Assembly (NCBI RefSeq): GCF_011601265.1
Contig: NZ_JAAOLX010000009.1
Location: 62,001-126,000, forward strand
Direction of reading: 5' to 3'
Length of the DNA stretch: 64,000 bases
DNA from: Iodobacter violaceini
Lineage (GTDB): Bacteria > Pseudomonadota > Gammaproteobacteria > Burkholderiales > Chitinibacteraceae
The notes under the pieces are model-generated. The model saw only the letters and a list, made by a program, of their open reading frames with translations, ran no database searches and was not told the DNA's origin. The position numbers were made by a program, and so were the translations under genes. The stretch's first letter is position 1. Every line of letters starts with the position of its first letter. Shown here one piece after another: positions 31,612 through 41,540 of the stretch.

Positions 31612-32742
31612 ATGAACGACAAGCCACTGGTACTCATCGTTGACGACGATCTTTTTATGCTGGATTTTATCTTTGATGCCCTCAGCGAAACATGTAATGT
31701 GATTACGGCAGAAAATGGCAAAGCAGCTTTGCAGCTGGTGCAGCAGCAGCACCCGAAACTGGTATTGGCAGATGTAAAAATGCCGGAAATGGATGGCTAT
31801 GAGCTGTGCCGCCAGATCAAAGATGATTTTGATATCAGCGATACGCCTGTACTGTTTTTATCCGCGCTGGATGGTATCGAGGACAGGCTGCAGGGCTTTG
31901 ATGTAGGCGGAGAAGATTTTGTCCTCAAGCCTGCTAACCCTAAAGTATTGCAAGCCAAAGTGGCGCATGTTCTGCAATTGATTGAAGAGCGGCAGCAATT
32001 AAAATCCCAGGCTCAATACGCGACCAATACCGCCATGCTGGCCATGGCCAGCATGAGTGAAACGGGCTTACTGATCGAAGGGATTAAGCGTTTCAATAAT
32101 TGCACTACCCCGCTCGATTTAGCCAAGGCCTTAATCAGCGCCATTGCCCTGTTTGAAGTTGACAGCGTTGTTGAGCTGATTCTTCCCGAAGGAGGCTCTT
32201 TAGCGGTCAATGCGCGGGGACCGGCGAGCGCATTGGAAACCTCGATCATGCACCATATGTCCACGATGGATCGTATTACTCAGTTTAAAAGCCGTATGGC
32301 CATTACTTACCCGCATATTCGTGTGTTTATCAGCAATATGCCCGAGCATGACAATGATCTCTGCGGACGCTTGCGCGATAACCTGGCCATTCTGATTGAA
32401 TCAACCGAATACCGGCTTGAAGCACTCAATATCATGGTCAAGGCTAAAGGACGGGATATTACGATTGGAGCGACAATTAAATCGCTCACAGATGCACTTA
32501 GTAAAATAGACGAGCAGCAAAGAAACGGCCGAACCTCAATTGCAATTATTCTGAGCACAGTCACTTCCCGCATTGAAGCTGCCCTGGTTGGTTTGCAATT
32601 AACCGAACGCCAGGAAAGCTCATTAATCGACATTGTGAGCCGGGGTTTAGATGAAGTCTCTAATACCATCAGTGCCGATGCTGATTTTCAGGATCAGCTG
32701 AGCAATGCAATCAAAGCGCTCCAGAACACCATGAACAGTTAA
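31612..32742 (+). CDS. Response regulator with unrecognised C-terminal domain
   Basis: 376 residues. The receiver domain (about 1-125) has the acidic pair VDDD, phospho-acceptor Asp in LADVKMPEMDG, the FLSALDG switch Thr/Ser position, and Lys in VLKPANP. It is followed by a helical linker (ERQQLKSQAQYATNTAMLAMASMSE) and about 230 residues I do not recognise: a GAF-like stretch (DLAKALISAIALFEVDSVVELIL) and a long helical tail (IGATIKSLTDALSKID...RIEAALVGLQLTERQESSLIDIVSRG). No DNA-binding, GGDEF or EAL motif is seen. Placed between two hybrid kinases with gaps of 72 and 90 bp, it is the likely shared output or phosphate sink. Confidence 0.8.
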   Translation: MNDKPLVLIVDDDLFMLDFIFDALSETCNVITAENGKAALQLVQQQHPKLVLADVKMPEMDGYELCRQIKDDFDISDTPVLFLSALDGIEDRLQGFDVGGEDFVLKPANPKVLQAKVAHVLQLIEERQQLKSQAQYATNTAMLAMASMSETGLLIEGIKRFNNCTTPLDLAKALISAIALFEVDSVVELILPEGGSLAVNARGPASALETSIMHHMSTMDRITQFKSRMAITYPHIRVFISNMPEHDNDLCGRLRDNLAILIESTEYRLEALNIMVKAKGRDITIGATIKSLTDALSKIDEQQRNGRTSIAIILSTVTSRIEAALVGLQLTERQESSLIDIVSRGLDEVSNTISADADFQDQLSNAIKALQNTMNS

Positions 32743-32832
32743 TCAGATGATGAATCAACGCCAATAAAGAACCAGCAATTTTTCACATATTTTGCCCAAT
32801 ACAAAGCTCAATTTCTCAAAGTTGATAACACT

Positions 32833-35800
32833 ATGATCTTAAACCGGAGACCTCTGCGCTCACTGCAAAACAGAATCATCTTATTAATGCTGTTACTCTT
32901 TGTTGCTTCGATTCTATTGCTGACATTCTATGCAAAACGTGTTTTTCAAAAAGAAATGCAGTATCTGGTCAGTAATCAACAGCTCTCCAGCGTGAGTATT
33001 ATTGCCAATGACATTGACCATCACTTACAAGAAAACATCAATGCTCTGGAGTATTTTGCAAAAAAAATAACCGCACAATCCTTAAAAAACCCGCCAGCCC
33101 TTCAGTCCGGGCTTGAAAACCACAGCGTGCTGCAGGAGTTATTTAACACAGGCATTTATATCAGCACACCCGAGAACCATTTAATCATCCCTTCTGTTTC
33201 CCTTACCCGTCAGCCCATCAGCTATGCCCTCCATCAGCCATCTGTTGCACAGTCACTGACACAGGGAATCAATTCGATTTCTGCTCCACAACAGGATCAG
33301 CAACAAAAAGCCCCTATATTTGTGATCACGGTTCCAATTAAAAATAATCAGGGGCAAGTAATTGCAGCCTTATCCGGAGCCATTAATCTGAACAAACCCA
33401 ACTTTATTAATGAAAAAATCAAAAACAATAATGGTAAAACCGGGGGCTATGCCCTGATCTCCCCAGAGCAGCACTTATTCATCGCCGCCACCGATCAACG
33501 TCTGGTCATGAAATCAACGCCACCCGCAGGTGTAAACCCCGTTATTGACCGGATGATGCAGGGCCAGGAAGAATCAGGCATTTTTGTTGATTTACTCCAA
33601 ACCAAAGTACTTACCTCAGTTAAAAAAGTAAACCTGGCTGGCTGGTATGTTGCAGCGACCCTTCCCGCTGCCGAGGCGTTTTATCCTATTCAACAAGCAG
33701 AGCGGCATATTCTGGGTGTTATTTTATTAATGACCCTGATCCTATCCCTGCTGATTGCCTGGATTTTAAAACAACAACTCTCTCCATTACACACGGCAAT
33801 TAAGTGCCTCAATACCATGGCGGATAGTGACATTCCTCCCCGCCCGCTTACCATTACCAACAACGATGAAATTGGAAGCCTGCTCAGCAGCGTTAACCAC
33901 TTACTGACCACATTGGGTAAACGGGAAACAGCACTGAAACAAAGTGAGTTATTCATCCGGACAGTAACCGAAAACATACCGAGTATGCTGGCTTACTGGA
34001 CAGCTGATTTACATTGTTCTTTTGCAAATAAAGCCTATTGCCAGTGGTTTGATCATAGTGTGACCCAAATTCATAATATCGCTATGCAAGATTTACTAGG
34101 CCCTGAGCTGTTTCATGCCATTAAACATTACATTCACGGGGTGCTGGAAGGTAAAGAACAAAACTATGAACGCTCATTAATTAAACCCGATGGCAAACAA
34201 GCCTATCTGCTGGCGCAGTATATCCCTCATTTTCAAGCAGAAAAGATTCAAGGCTTTTTTGTATTACTTACGGATATTACTGCAATTAAACAAGGAGAAG
34301 AGCAATTAAAATTAAGTGATGCTGCTCTTAAAGCAATATCACAAGGCGTACTGATCGCCGATGCCAGCCGGAATATTATTTCAGTCAATCCACCACTGCT
34401 TGCCATTACCGGATTCAGCGCAGAAGAATTTATTGGGCGTAATTGTAGTTTTTTACAAGGACCTATGTCCAGTCCTGAAACTATCAATGCAATTCGTAAT
34501 GCACTTAATTCCGGAAAAGAATTTAATGGCGAAATTATTAACTACCGCAAAGATGGAAATTCATTCTGGAACGATTTGAGCATTTCACCTGTATTTAATG
34601 AAAATGGCGTTTTAACTAATTTCATAGGCATTACCCGGGATATTACCGAAAGAAAAAATTCAGAAAAAGAAAAATTAAACAAACAAGAGCAACTCTTAGG
34701 CATGATTAATACTGCCATGGATGCCATTGTAAGTGCAGATGCACAATTTAATATCATTTTATTTAATCCTGCAGCAGAAAAATTATTTGGCTACTCTGCA
34801 AAAAACATACTGGGTCAGCCGATTGAATGTTTACTTCCAACAGACCTTGCAAATGGGCACAGGGAAGAAATGATACAATTTGCAAGAAATAAAGAAAAAC
34901 CAAGACAAATGAAAGGCCGCTCTGTAAGACCAGTAGTAGCAAGGCATCAGCAAGGGCATGATTTCCCGGCTGAAATTGCAATTTCTTATTTAGAAAACAA
35001 TGGGGAACCTATTTTTACCGCAATGATCCGCGATCTGACTGAGCGTAAATTACTTGATGAAGCACTCATGCAATTTGCGGCTACTTTAGAGCTGCGTGTT
35101 ATTGAACGGACACAAGAACTGGAAGCAGCCAAGCGACAGGCAGAAAACGCAAATCAAGCCAAAAGCGTATTTCTGGCTAATATGAGTCATGAAATTCGTA
35201 CGCCACTCAATAGTGTGCTGGGTATGGCTCATCTGGCACAGTTAACCGAATTAACACCAAAACAGCGTGACTATCTGCAAAAAATAACTTTATCTGGCAC
35301 GCTCTTGCTTGATTTAATCAATGATATTCTGGATTTTTCAAAAATAGAGGCTGGTAAGCTCGATTTAAACACTGTAGATTTTAATTTATCTGACCTTATT
35401 CATCATATTAGCGGGCTTATTCAGCATAAAGCCACAGAGAAAGGCCTTATGCTTAACATTCAAATCGATAAAAACACCCCGCTTGCATTGCATGGTGATG
35501 ATTTACGTATTAAACAGGTACTGCTGAATTTACTCAGCAATAGCATTAAATTCACCGACAGCGGCAGTATTACGCTCATTGTCCATCCTTATAAAGATGA
35601 TTACACTTTGCAATTCAGCATTATCGACACAGGCATAGGCATTGCTCCTGAAGTGCAAAAACTATTATTTCAGTCTTTTCAACAGGCAGACAATTCCATT
35701 ACCAGAAAATATGGTGGCAGCGGATTAGGACTGGCAATCAGCCGTCAGCTGGTACAACTGATGGGCGGTGAGTTGTCTATGAAAAGTGAATCAGGCAAGG

Positions 35801-36678
35801 GCAGTGAATTCACATTTCATATTGTGCTTAAAAAAGCGGAAATGACCCCATCCGCATTAGAAATACCAGATAAAGTAAAAAATAATGAATTATTCTTTAA
35901 AGACAAACTAATTTTACTTGCAGACGATCATATTTTTAATCAGCAAATTGGCAGTGAATTATTAGAGCTAAAGGGCGCTAAAGTAATATTGGCAAACAAT
36001 GGGAAAGAAGCTGTTCAATTAGCACAGCAATACCATTTTGATGCCATATTAATGGATGTACAAATGCCTGAAATGGACGGCATTACCGCCAGCCAAATTC
36101 TAAGAAAGAATCCCGATTATGACGCAGTTCCAATTATTGCAATGACGGCCAATATTTCAGCAGAGTACCGTCAGCGTTGCTCCCAGGCGGGCATGAACCA
36201 TTTTATTGGTAAACCTGTACAGGCAGAAAAACTCTATCTTGCATTAATGATGTGCTTTAGACAGCAAACAGAGCTGGAATTGCCTTCTTCAGCAAGTACT
36301 AAAAATATTGCCCCCTCTTCTGAAGGCCAGTGGATAAACCAGCAGGAACTGCAAAGCATGCTGGGTGAAGAAATAACACGCCAGCGCAAATACTGCGAAC
36401 GTTTTTCAGATGCCATGAAAAACGGGCTTGCAACCATTGACGACGCCCTGGCTAATAATCAACTTGATTTAATCAAAACAGAATGCCACAGACTTAAAGC
36501 TATAGCGAATACAGTGGGCGCACTGCCACTCGGTGAACTACTCGCCAAACTTGAGAAAAACGAGCACACTTCAGAAGAGCTAAAGCAAGCAATAGCACAA
36601 TTAAAATTACATGTTCAGCATAGCTGCGCAGCGCTAAAAAACATGGATCTGCTCGATCATTCTTTAGAAATTCAATAA
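32833..36678 (+). CDS. Membrane hybrid sensor kinase with Cache, LOV-like PAS, REC, HPt
   Basis: 1281 residues. TM1 near 16-36 (LMLLLFVASILLLTFYA), a periplasmic Cache-like domain to about 285, TM2 near 290-312 (LGVILLMTLILSLLIAWIL) and a HAMP-like linker. Then PAS (about 370-490), a LOV-like PAS (about 492-600), and PAS (about 615-745). HisKA has His786 ([15 protein letters not shown]), followed by HATPase, receiver with Asp1075 (LMDVQMPEMDG) and HPt with His1219 (ECHRLKA). The LOV-like domain reads GRNCSFLQG with Cys538, then NYRKDG and FWNDLSISPV, matching the flavin-binding LOV pattern. However, the usual Arg after Cys is Ser, and the signalling Gln position reads Thr (FIGITRD). There is no DNA-binding output of its own. 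The ATG is 90 bp after the response regulator. Confidence 0.88.
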   Translation: MILNRRPLRSLQNRIILLMLLLFVASILLLTFYAKRVFQKEMQYLVSNQQLSSVSIIANDIDHHLQENINALEYFAKKITAQSLKNPPALQSGLENHSVLQELFNTGIYISTPENHLIIPSVSLTRQPISYALHQPSVAQSLTQGINSISAPQQDQQQKAPIFVITVPIKNNQGQVIAALSGAINLNKPNFINEKIKNNNGKTGGYALISPEQHLFIAATDQRLVMKSTPPAGVNPVIDRMMQGQEESGIFVDLLQTKVLTSVKKVNLAGWYVAATLPAAEAFYPIQQAERHILGVILLMTLILSLLIAWILKQQLSPLHTAIKCLNTMADSDIPPRPLTITNNDEIGSLLSSVNHLLTTLGKRETALKQSELFIRTVTENIPSMLAYWTADLHCSFANKAYCQWFDHSVTQIHNIAMQDLLGPELFHAIKHYIHGVLEGKEQNYERSLIKPDGKQAYLLAQYIPHFQAEKIQGFFVLLTDITAIKQGEEQLKLSDAALKAISQGVLIADASRNIISVNPPLLAITGFSAEEFIGRNCSFLQGPMSSPETINAIRNALNSGKEFNGEIINYRKDGNSFWNDLSISPVFNENGVLTNFIGITRDITERKNSEKEKLNKQEQLLGMINTAMDAIVSADAQFNIILFNPAAEKLFGYSAKNILGQPIECLLPTDLANGHREEMIQFARNKEKPRQMKGRSVRPVVARHQQGHDFPAEIAISYLENNGEPIFTAMIRDLTERKLLDEALMQFAATLELRVIERTQELEAAKRQAENANQAKSVFLANMSHEIRTPLNSVLGMAHLAQLTELTPKQRDYLQKITLSGTLLLDLINDILDFSKIEAGKLDLNTVDFNLSDLIHHISGLIQHKATEKGLMLNIQIDKNTPLALHGDDLRIKQVLLNLLSNSIKFTDSGSITLIVHPYKDDYTLQFSIIDTGIGIAPEVQKLLFQSFQQADNSITRKYGGSGLGLAISRQLVQLMGGELSMKSESGKGSEFTFHIVLKKAEMTPSALEIPDKVKNNELFFKDKLILLADDHIFNQQIGSELLELKGAKVILANNGKEAVQLAQQYHFDAILMDVQMPEMDGITASQILRKNPDYDAVPIIAMTANISAEYRQRCSQAGMNHFIGKPVQAEKLYLALMMCFRQQTELELPSSASTKNIAPSSEGQWINQQELQSMLGEEITRQRKYCERFSDAMKNGLATIDDALANNQLDLIKTECHRLKAIANTVGALPLGELLAKLEKNEHTSEELKQAIAQLKLHVQHSCAALKNMDLLDHSLEIQ

Positions 36679-36739
36679 GCAGACAGCTCAATCTGGTTTA
36701 CTTACCACGGTTCGTCCTTAACGCCACAAGGATTTTTAT

Positions 36740-37264
36740 ATGCGTATCCTCGCCCTGCTTGGTTTCTACAGCTCCATCAGCCTGGCCGCCTGCCCGCCTT
36801 TGCTTGATTACCAAAGTAAAACGCTCAAAGGCGAGGCTTTTGATTTTTGCAGTTATAGCGGCAAACCTATTTTAGTGGTGAATACCGCCAGCAAATGCGG
36901 CTTTACCCCGCAGTTTGATAAATTAGAAAAAATCTACGCCAAATATAAAGACCAGGGGCTGCTTGTGGTTGGGTTTCCTTCCAATGATTTCAAGCAAGAG
37001 CTGGCCGACAATAAAGAAATTGGTGATTTCTGCCGCCTCACCTATTTTGTAGAGTTCCCCATGCTGGAGAAATCCAGCGTACGCGGCGCCAATGCAAACC
37101 CTCTGTTTAAACGGCTGAGCACTGCTGCCGAGACCACACCCAAGTGGAATTTCTACAAATATTTAATTGCCCCCGATGGCAAAACAGTCACAGCCTATAG
37201 CTCGATCACCGAGCCTGACGATAAAGAAATCATCAGTAAAATTGAAGGCTGGCTGAACAAATAA
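36740..37264 (+). CDS. Glutathione-peroxidase-family protein, exported
   Basis: 174 residues with an N-terminal signal-like segment (MRILALLGFYSSISLAA), so probably periplasmic or a lipoprotein-like export (LAAC could be a lipobox). The core has peroxidatic Cys53 in NTASKCGFTPQ, VGFPSNDF, and KWNFYKYLI with the catalytic Trp. Cys98 (EIGDFCRL) sits where thioredoxin-dependent members keep their resolving Cys, so it more likely uses thioredoxin-like donors than glutathione. Most bacterial BtuE-type homologues are cytoplasmic; the export signal is the unusual part. Confidence 0.88.
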   Translation: MRILALLGFYSSISLAACPPLLDYQSKTLKGEAFDFCSYSGKPILVVNTASKCGFTPQFDKLEKIYAKYKDQGLLVVGFPSNDFKQELADNKEIGDFCRLTYFVEFPMLEKSSVRGANANPLFKRLSTAAETTPKWNFYKYLIAPDGKTVTAYSSITEPDDKEIISKIEGWLNK

Positions 37265-37571
37265 TCCATATACAGCGCCATCCCCATGCTCTGCTAAGCA
37301 AAACGGCCAGGGCCGCAGCATTTTTCAGGGTTGGCCTGACCACTCAAACGGCTGATCAAGGATAAGTGACTGAAGCCATACTGCTTACTCTTCATTCAGC
37401 AGGCTTGTTTTCTACTCAGGCAGATACAAAACAAACGACACTTGTAATTAAACATAAGTATTTTAACCACAAAACCCCAATTGAGTTTTCTCATGTCTTT
37501 CAATAAGCTGATTATGGTTATTTGGCGCAGATCAAAAACCATAACCCTTATAAACAATGGATGAGAAAACA
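37265..37571. other. Noncoding region upstream of the LPMO gene
   Basis: About 300 bases, AT-rich toward the LPMO. Inverted repeat TTATGGTT (37512-37519) / AACCATAA (37537-37544) with a 17-bp spacer lies 28-60 bp before the LPMO start and could be an operator. No riboswitch pattern is recognised. Confidence 0.4.
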
Positions 37572-38903
37572 ATGAATAAATATGCTCTGCCCGCCCTGCT
37601 GGCCAGCCTGCTGGCCCCGCTTGCCAGTGCCCATGGCACCATGGAAGTGCCAATCAGCCGTATTTTAAGCTGCTTTAATGAAGGCCCTGAAAACCCCAAA
37701 ACGGCAGCCTGCCAGGCCGCAGTGGCGCTCTCCGGCCCGCAAATGCTTTACGACTGGTCTGGTGTAAATCAGCTGCCCAATGGTAATCACAAAGCTTTTG
37801 TACCGGATGGCCAGCTTTGCGCCGGGGGAAAATCAAATTATGCAGGGATGAACCTGGCCCGTACTGACTGGCCGGTCACCCCCATTGCGCCTAATGCCAA
37901 TGGGCAATTTGATTTCATTTACACGGCCCCCGCCGCGCACCAAACCCGCAACTGGCAATTTTTTATTACCAAAGATGGCTGGAATCCAAATAAGCCTTTG
38001 GCTTGGTCTGATCTGGAAGACACCCCGTTTTGTACGCTTGGTAATACCGCAGCGGTGGATAAAAAGTACAAACTCACTTGCCCGCTGCCCAAAAAAACCG
38101 GCGTGCATATTATTTATAATGTGTGGCAGCGCAGCGACAGTGATGAGGCGTTTTACTCCTGCTCTGATGTCAATTTCTCTGGCAACCTCTCCACCTATAA
38201 AGAGCTGGGCCAAATCCGCGCTCAGCAGGATTTAAAAGCAGATACCAAGGTGACTTTCCGCCTGTTTGATAAAGATGGCCGTGATGTGGAAAGCTTCTCG
38301 GTCACCACTGGCTACGATAGCCAAACCGGTGAAAATACATCTCTGGCTGCTAACTGGCCTTTCTATCTTGCCCAAAAAGTAAATATCAACTCACGCTATA
38401 TCAGCGTGGGTGTACTGGCGGGCAACGGCAGCATATCCCCGGTTAAATCAGTACAAGACAACCGTGTGTATGTCAGAAACAATGGGGAATACAGCTTTAA
38501 GGTAGATATTGGCGGCGTGATTGTGCCAACACCAACGCCGACACCTGTTCCGACTCCGGTTCCTACACCTGTACCGACGCCAGTACCAACCCCGGTTCCT
38601 ACACCGGTACCAACACCAGTGCCAACCCCGGTTCCTACACCGGTACCAACACCAGTGCCAACCCCGGTTCCTACGCCAGTACCAACACCTGTTCCAACCC
38701 CGGTTCCAACACCAGTACCCACTCCGCCACCATCAACAAGCTGCGCACCTGATTGGAAGGCAGGCAGCACCTATGCCACGGTCAACACGAAGGTCAGCCA
38801 GAACCTGCATAACTACCAAAACAAATGGTGGACCGTCGGTGAAGAGCCAGCAAAAAGTGGCCAGTGGGGCGTGTGGCAAGACTTAGGGGCTTGCAAGAAG
38901 TAA
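37572..38903 (+). CDS. AA10 lytic polysaccharide monooxygenase, chitin-binding
   Basis: Secreted copper monooxygenase that cleaves crystalline chitin oxidatively. The signal peptide ends APLASA and the mature protein begins HGTMEVP, so His21 becomes the N-terminal copper ligand. The second histidine-brace ligand is His123 in [16 protein letters not shown]. The catalytic domain runs to about residue 205 and is followed by a GbpA-like middle module. Residues about 318-390 are a Pro-Thr-Val linker of roughly fifteen PVPT units. The end (391-443; [25 protein letters not shown]) is a CBM5/12-type chitin-binding module. I start at MNKYALP, since the ATG 15 bp upstream would add residues in front of the signal peptide. 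Confidence 0.92.
   Translation: MNKYALPALLASLLAPLASAHGTMEVPISRILSCFNEGPENPKTAACQAAVALSGPQMLYDWSGVNQLPNGNHKAFVPDGQLCAGGKSNYAGMNLARTDWPVTPIAPNANGQFDFIYTAPAAHQTRNWQFFITKDGWNPNKPLAWSDLEDTPFCTLGNTAAVDKKYKLTCPLPKKTGVHIIYNVWQRSDSDEAFYSCSDVNFSGNLSTYKELGQIRAQQDLKADTKVTFRLFDKDGRDVESFSVTTGYDSQTGENTSLAANWPFYLAQKVNINSRYISVGVLAGNGSISPVKSVQDNRVYVRNNGEYSFKVDIGGVIVPTPTPTPVPTPVPTPVPTPVPTPVPTPVPTPVPTPVPTPVPTPVPTPVPTPVPTPVPTPVPTPVPTPPPSTSCAPDWKAGSTYATVNTKVSQNLHNYQNKWWTVGEEPAKSGQWGVWQDLGACKK
38526..38735 (+). repeat. Tandem coding repeat, PVPT linker
   Basis: In-frame degenerate 12-bp units (CCNGTNCCNACN type) encode the Pro-Thr-Val linker of the LPMO. A longer 36-bp higher-order unit recurs at about 38590-38660, which indicates recent slippage or unequal crossing over. 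Confidence 0.75.
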
Positions 38904-39009
38904 ATCTTGTCAGGGCCAGCTGTTTACAAGCTTTTAAGACTTAAATCTGGCGGTTTCAGCCCCCCTGAACATGATGCATTGCTTGCTTATGAGTAGTAGA
39001 AATAATGAC

Positions 39010-39051
39010 AAACAGCCGCGAAAACCCACAGGTCTTCGCGGCTGTTTTTTG
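39010..39051 (+). terminator. Terminator after LPMO, shared with ahpF side
   Basis: AACAGCCGCGAA and TTCGCGGCTGTT arms around a 10-nt loop, with TTTTTT on the plus strand. It lies between the converging LPMO and ahpF genes; the minus-strand T-run is shorter. Confidence 0.85.
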
Positions 39052-39065
39052 AAAGATGCTTAGCT

Positions 39066-40610
39066 TTAACTACGCATCAAATGATCAAATGCACCAAGAG
39101 AAGCTTTTGCACCATCGCCCATGGCAATCACGATTTGCTTAAAGGGCACGGTGGTTACATCGCCTGCGGCAAATACACCCGGTAAGGAGGTCTGGCCACG
39201 GTTATCCACTTCAATCTCGCCATGTTTGCTTAAACCCAGCGTGCCTTTCAGCCAGTCGGTATTGGGCAGCAAGCCGATTTGCACAAAAATCCCGGCCAGA
39301 TCGACCTGATGCGATTCACCGCTCTGGCGATCGGTATATTGCAGGCCGCTGACCTTCTGCCCATCGCCCAACACTTCCGTAGTTTGCGCTTGCTTGATCA
39401 CCACCACATTGGGCAGGCTGTAGAGCTTTTTCTGTAATACCGCATCGGCACGCAGCTCTGCACCAAACTCCAGCAGGGTCACGTGTTCCACAATCCCGGC
39501 CAGATCAATCGCAGCTTCTACGCCAGAATTGCCCCCGCCCACCACGGCCACGCGTTTGCCTTTAAACAGCGGGCCATCGCAATGCGGGCAATAGGCCACA
39601 CCCCGGCCACGGTATTCTTTTTCACCCGGCACATTCATTTCGCGCCAGCGTGCACCGGTCGCAATAATCACCGACTTACTCTTTAAGGTTGCACCACTGG
39701 CAAGGCGAATCTGGCTGATGCCGTTTTCATCCAGGCTCAGCGCTTCGGCGCGTTGCAGATTCATAATATCCACATCGTATTGCTTAACGTGCTGCTCCAG
39801 TGCGGTAACCAGCTTAGGCCCTTCGGTTTCCTGCACCGAGATAAAGTTTTCGATACTCATGGTGTCCAGCACCTGGCCACCAAATCGCTCGGCCACCACC
39901 CCGGTGCGGATGCCTTTACGTGCCGCATACACCGCCGCTGCCGCGCCAGCTGGCCCGCCACCAATCACCAGTAAATCAAACTGATCCTTGTTGGAGATCG
40001 CCTCGGCTTGACGCTCAACCAGGCCGGTATCCAGCTTAGCCACGATTTCTTCAATGCCCATGCGGCCCTGGCCAAAAGCTTCGCCATTCAGATACACCGA
40101 AGGCACGGCCATAATTTGCCTTGCGTTCACTTCATCCTGATACAAGGCACCATCAATCATCACATGGCTGATTTTAGGATTAAGCACCGCCATTAAATTA
40201 AGCGATTGCACCACTTCCGGGCAGTTTTGGCAGGTGAGCGAGATAAAGGTTTCAAAGCGCAGCTCGCCCGGCAAAGCCTTAATTTGCTCGATCAGCGCGG
40301 CTTCAATCTTGGGCGGATGGCCACCGACTTGCAGCAGGCCCAATACCAGAGAAGTAAACTCATGCCCCATCGGAATCCCGGCGAAACGCACGCGGGCTTC
40401 CTCGCCAACACGGGCAATCCCGAATGAAGGCTTGAGTGCGGCATCAGCAAAACGCAGAGTGATTTTGTCTGAAAGCTCGGTAATTTCTTGCAATAAGCTT
40501 TGCATTTCCTGAGCAGCGGCGCTTTCGTCCACAGAGGCAATCAGCTCGATCGGGAATTGCAGTTTTTCTAAATAAGCAGCAAGTTGAGTTTTGATATTGG
40601 CTTCAAGCAT
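39066..40610 (-). CDS. ahpF: Alkyl hydroperoxide reductase subunit F
   Basis: Flavoprotein disulfide reductase that recycles AhpC with NAD(P)H, 514 residues. The N-terminal thioredoxin-like double domain has the Cxx[15 protein letters not shown] near residue 130. The FAD motif [21 protein letters not shown] lies near 215, the redox pair in [14 protein letters not shown] near 345, NAD motif [19 protein letters not shown], and [21 protein letters not shown] near the end. It lies 122 bp downstream of ahpC on the same strand, the canonical order. Confidence 0.96.
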   Translation of the reverse strand: MLEANIKTQLAAYLEKLQFPIELIASVDESAAAQEMQSLLQEITELSDKITLRFADAALKPSFGIARVGEEARVRFAGIPMGHEFTSLVLGLLQVGGHPPKIEAALIEQIKALPGELRFETFISLTCQNCPEVVQSLNLMAVLNPKISHVMIDGALYQDEVNARQIMAVPSVYLNGEAFGQGRMGIEEIVAKLDTGLVERQAEAISNKDQFDLLVIGGGPAGAAAAVYAARKGIRTGVVAERFGGQVLDTMSIENFISVQETEGPKLVTALEQHVKQYDVDIMNLQRAEALSLDENGISQIRLASGATLKSKSVIIATGARWREMNVPGEKEYRGRGVAYCPHCDGPLFKGKRVAVVGGGNSGVEAAIDLAGIVEHVTLLEFGAELRADAVLQKKLYSLPNVVVIKQAQTTEVLGDGQKVSGLQYTDRQSGESHQVDLAGIFVQIGLLPNTDWLKGTLGLSKHGEIEVDNRGQTSLPGVFAAGDVTTVPFKQIVIAMGDGAKASLGAFDHLMRS

Positions 40611-40732
40611 GATGAATTCTCCGAAATAGTTTTTATTGAAAAAGCGCCTGGCGCCAGTTTAAAAAGTGCTTTTGCAATAAAAGCGATCATCGCAGGGCGG
40701 TTGAAAACCGCCCCACGCATTTAATTAACTCA

Positions 40733-41296
40733 TTAAATCTTGCCAACTAAATCAAGCGACGGTGCCAGTGTTTCTGCACCTGGCTGCCATTTAGCCGGGC
40801 AAACTTCGCCTGGGTGCTTGGCAATGTATTGAGCGGCTTGCACTTTGCGCATCAGCTCAGCTGCAGAGCGGCCAATACCGTTATCGTGGATTTCGCACAG
40901 CTTGATTTGGCCTTCCGGGTTGATCAGGAAAGTGCCGCGCAGTGCCAGGCCTTCTTCTTCGATCATCACATCAAAATTGCGGGTCAGTGTGCCGGTAGGG
41001 TCTGCCAGCATCGGGTAGTTAATCTTTTTGATGGTATCTGATGTATCGTGCCAGGCCTTGTGGGTGAACTGGGTATCGGTAGAAACCGAGTAAACCTCTA
41101 CGCCCATTTTTTGGAATTCCGGGTAAAAATCAGCCAGATCGCCTAATTCGGTAGGGCAAACGAAAGTAAAGTCAGCCGGGTAGAAAAACACTACCGACCA
41201 CTTGCCTTTCAGATCAGCTTCGGTCACGGAAGTAAATTTACCTGCGTGGAATGCGTTTACTTTGAATGGTTTAATTTCGCTGTTAATCAATGACAT
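40733..41296 (-). CDS. ahpC: Alkyl hydroperoxide reductase subunit C (peroxiredoxin)
   Basis: Typical 2-Cys peroxiredoxin, 187 residues, reducing H2O2 and organic peroxides. Peroxidatic Cys is in [14 protein letters not shown] and the resolving Cys in [25 protein letters not shown] is also conserved. The ATG is preceded by GGAGTTACACC. ahpF follows, forming a complete peroxidase pair. An OxyR-like motif lies about 80-120 bp upstream. Confidence 0.97.
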   Translation of the reverse strand: MSLINSEIKPFKVNAFHAGKFTSVTEADLKGKWSVVFFYPADFTFVCPTELGDLADFYPEFQKMGVEVYSVSTDTQFTHKAWHDTSDTIKKINYPMLADPTGTLTRNFDVMIEEEGLALRGTFLINPEGQIKLCEIHDNGIGRSAAELMRKVQAAQYIAKHPGEVCPAKWQPGAETLAPSLDLVGKI

Positions 41297-41377
41297 GGTG
41301 TAACTCCTGAGTAGAGAAAGTGTTGTTTGTGAAGCAGTGAAGTCATCTTAATCCCCCGCTTCTCTCAGGTCTAATTG

Positions 41378-41414
41378 ATAGTTTAAATCTTGCGCATTGA
41401 AAATTGCTATACAC
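41378..41414. promoter_or_regulatory. Possible OxyR site upstream of ahpC
   Basis: ATAGTTTAAATCTTG followed 7 bp later by a weaker AAAATTGCTAT half resembles the tandem ATAG-nt-nnn-an-CTAT pattern of OxyR. One half is good and the other poor; ahpC is a usual OxyR target. Confidence 0.35.
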
Positions 41415-41540
41415 AAAATCTATTCATATATCATGGCAAGAGCGTCTCTGCAACACGCACAAGCGTGCTGAAAATGGCGGTTGAGAAAGCCCGGCCTGAT
41501 TCAGCTAGAATGGAAAAAACAACTTAAATGAGCAGCAAGA

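Noticed and set aside
38396-38770. Minus-strand GVGTG-repeat protein of 124 residues
   Set aside because: It is the antisense reading of the PVPT linker of the LPMO.
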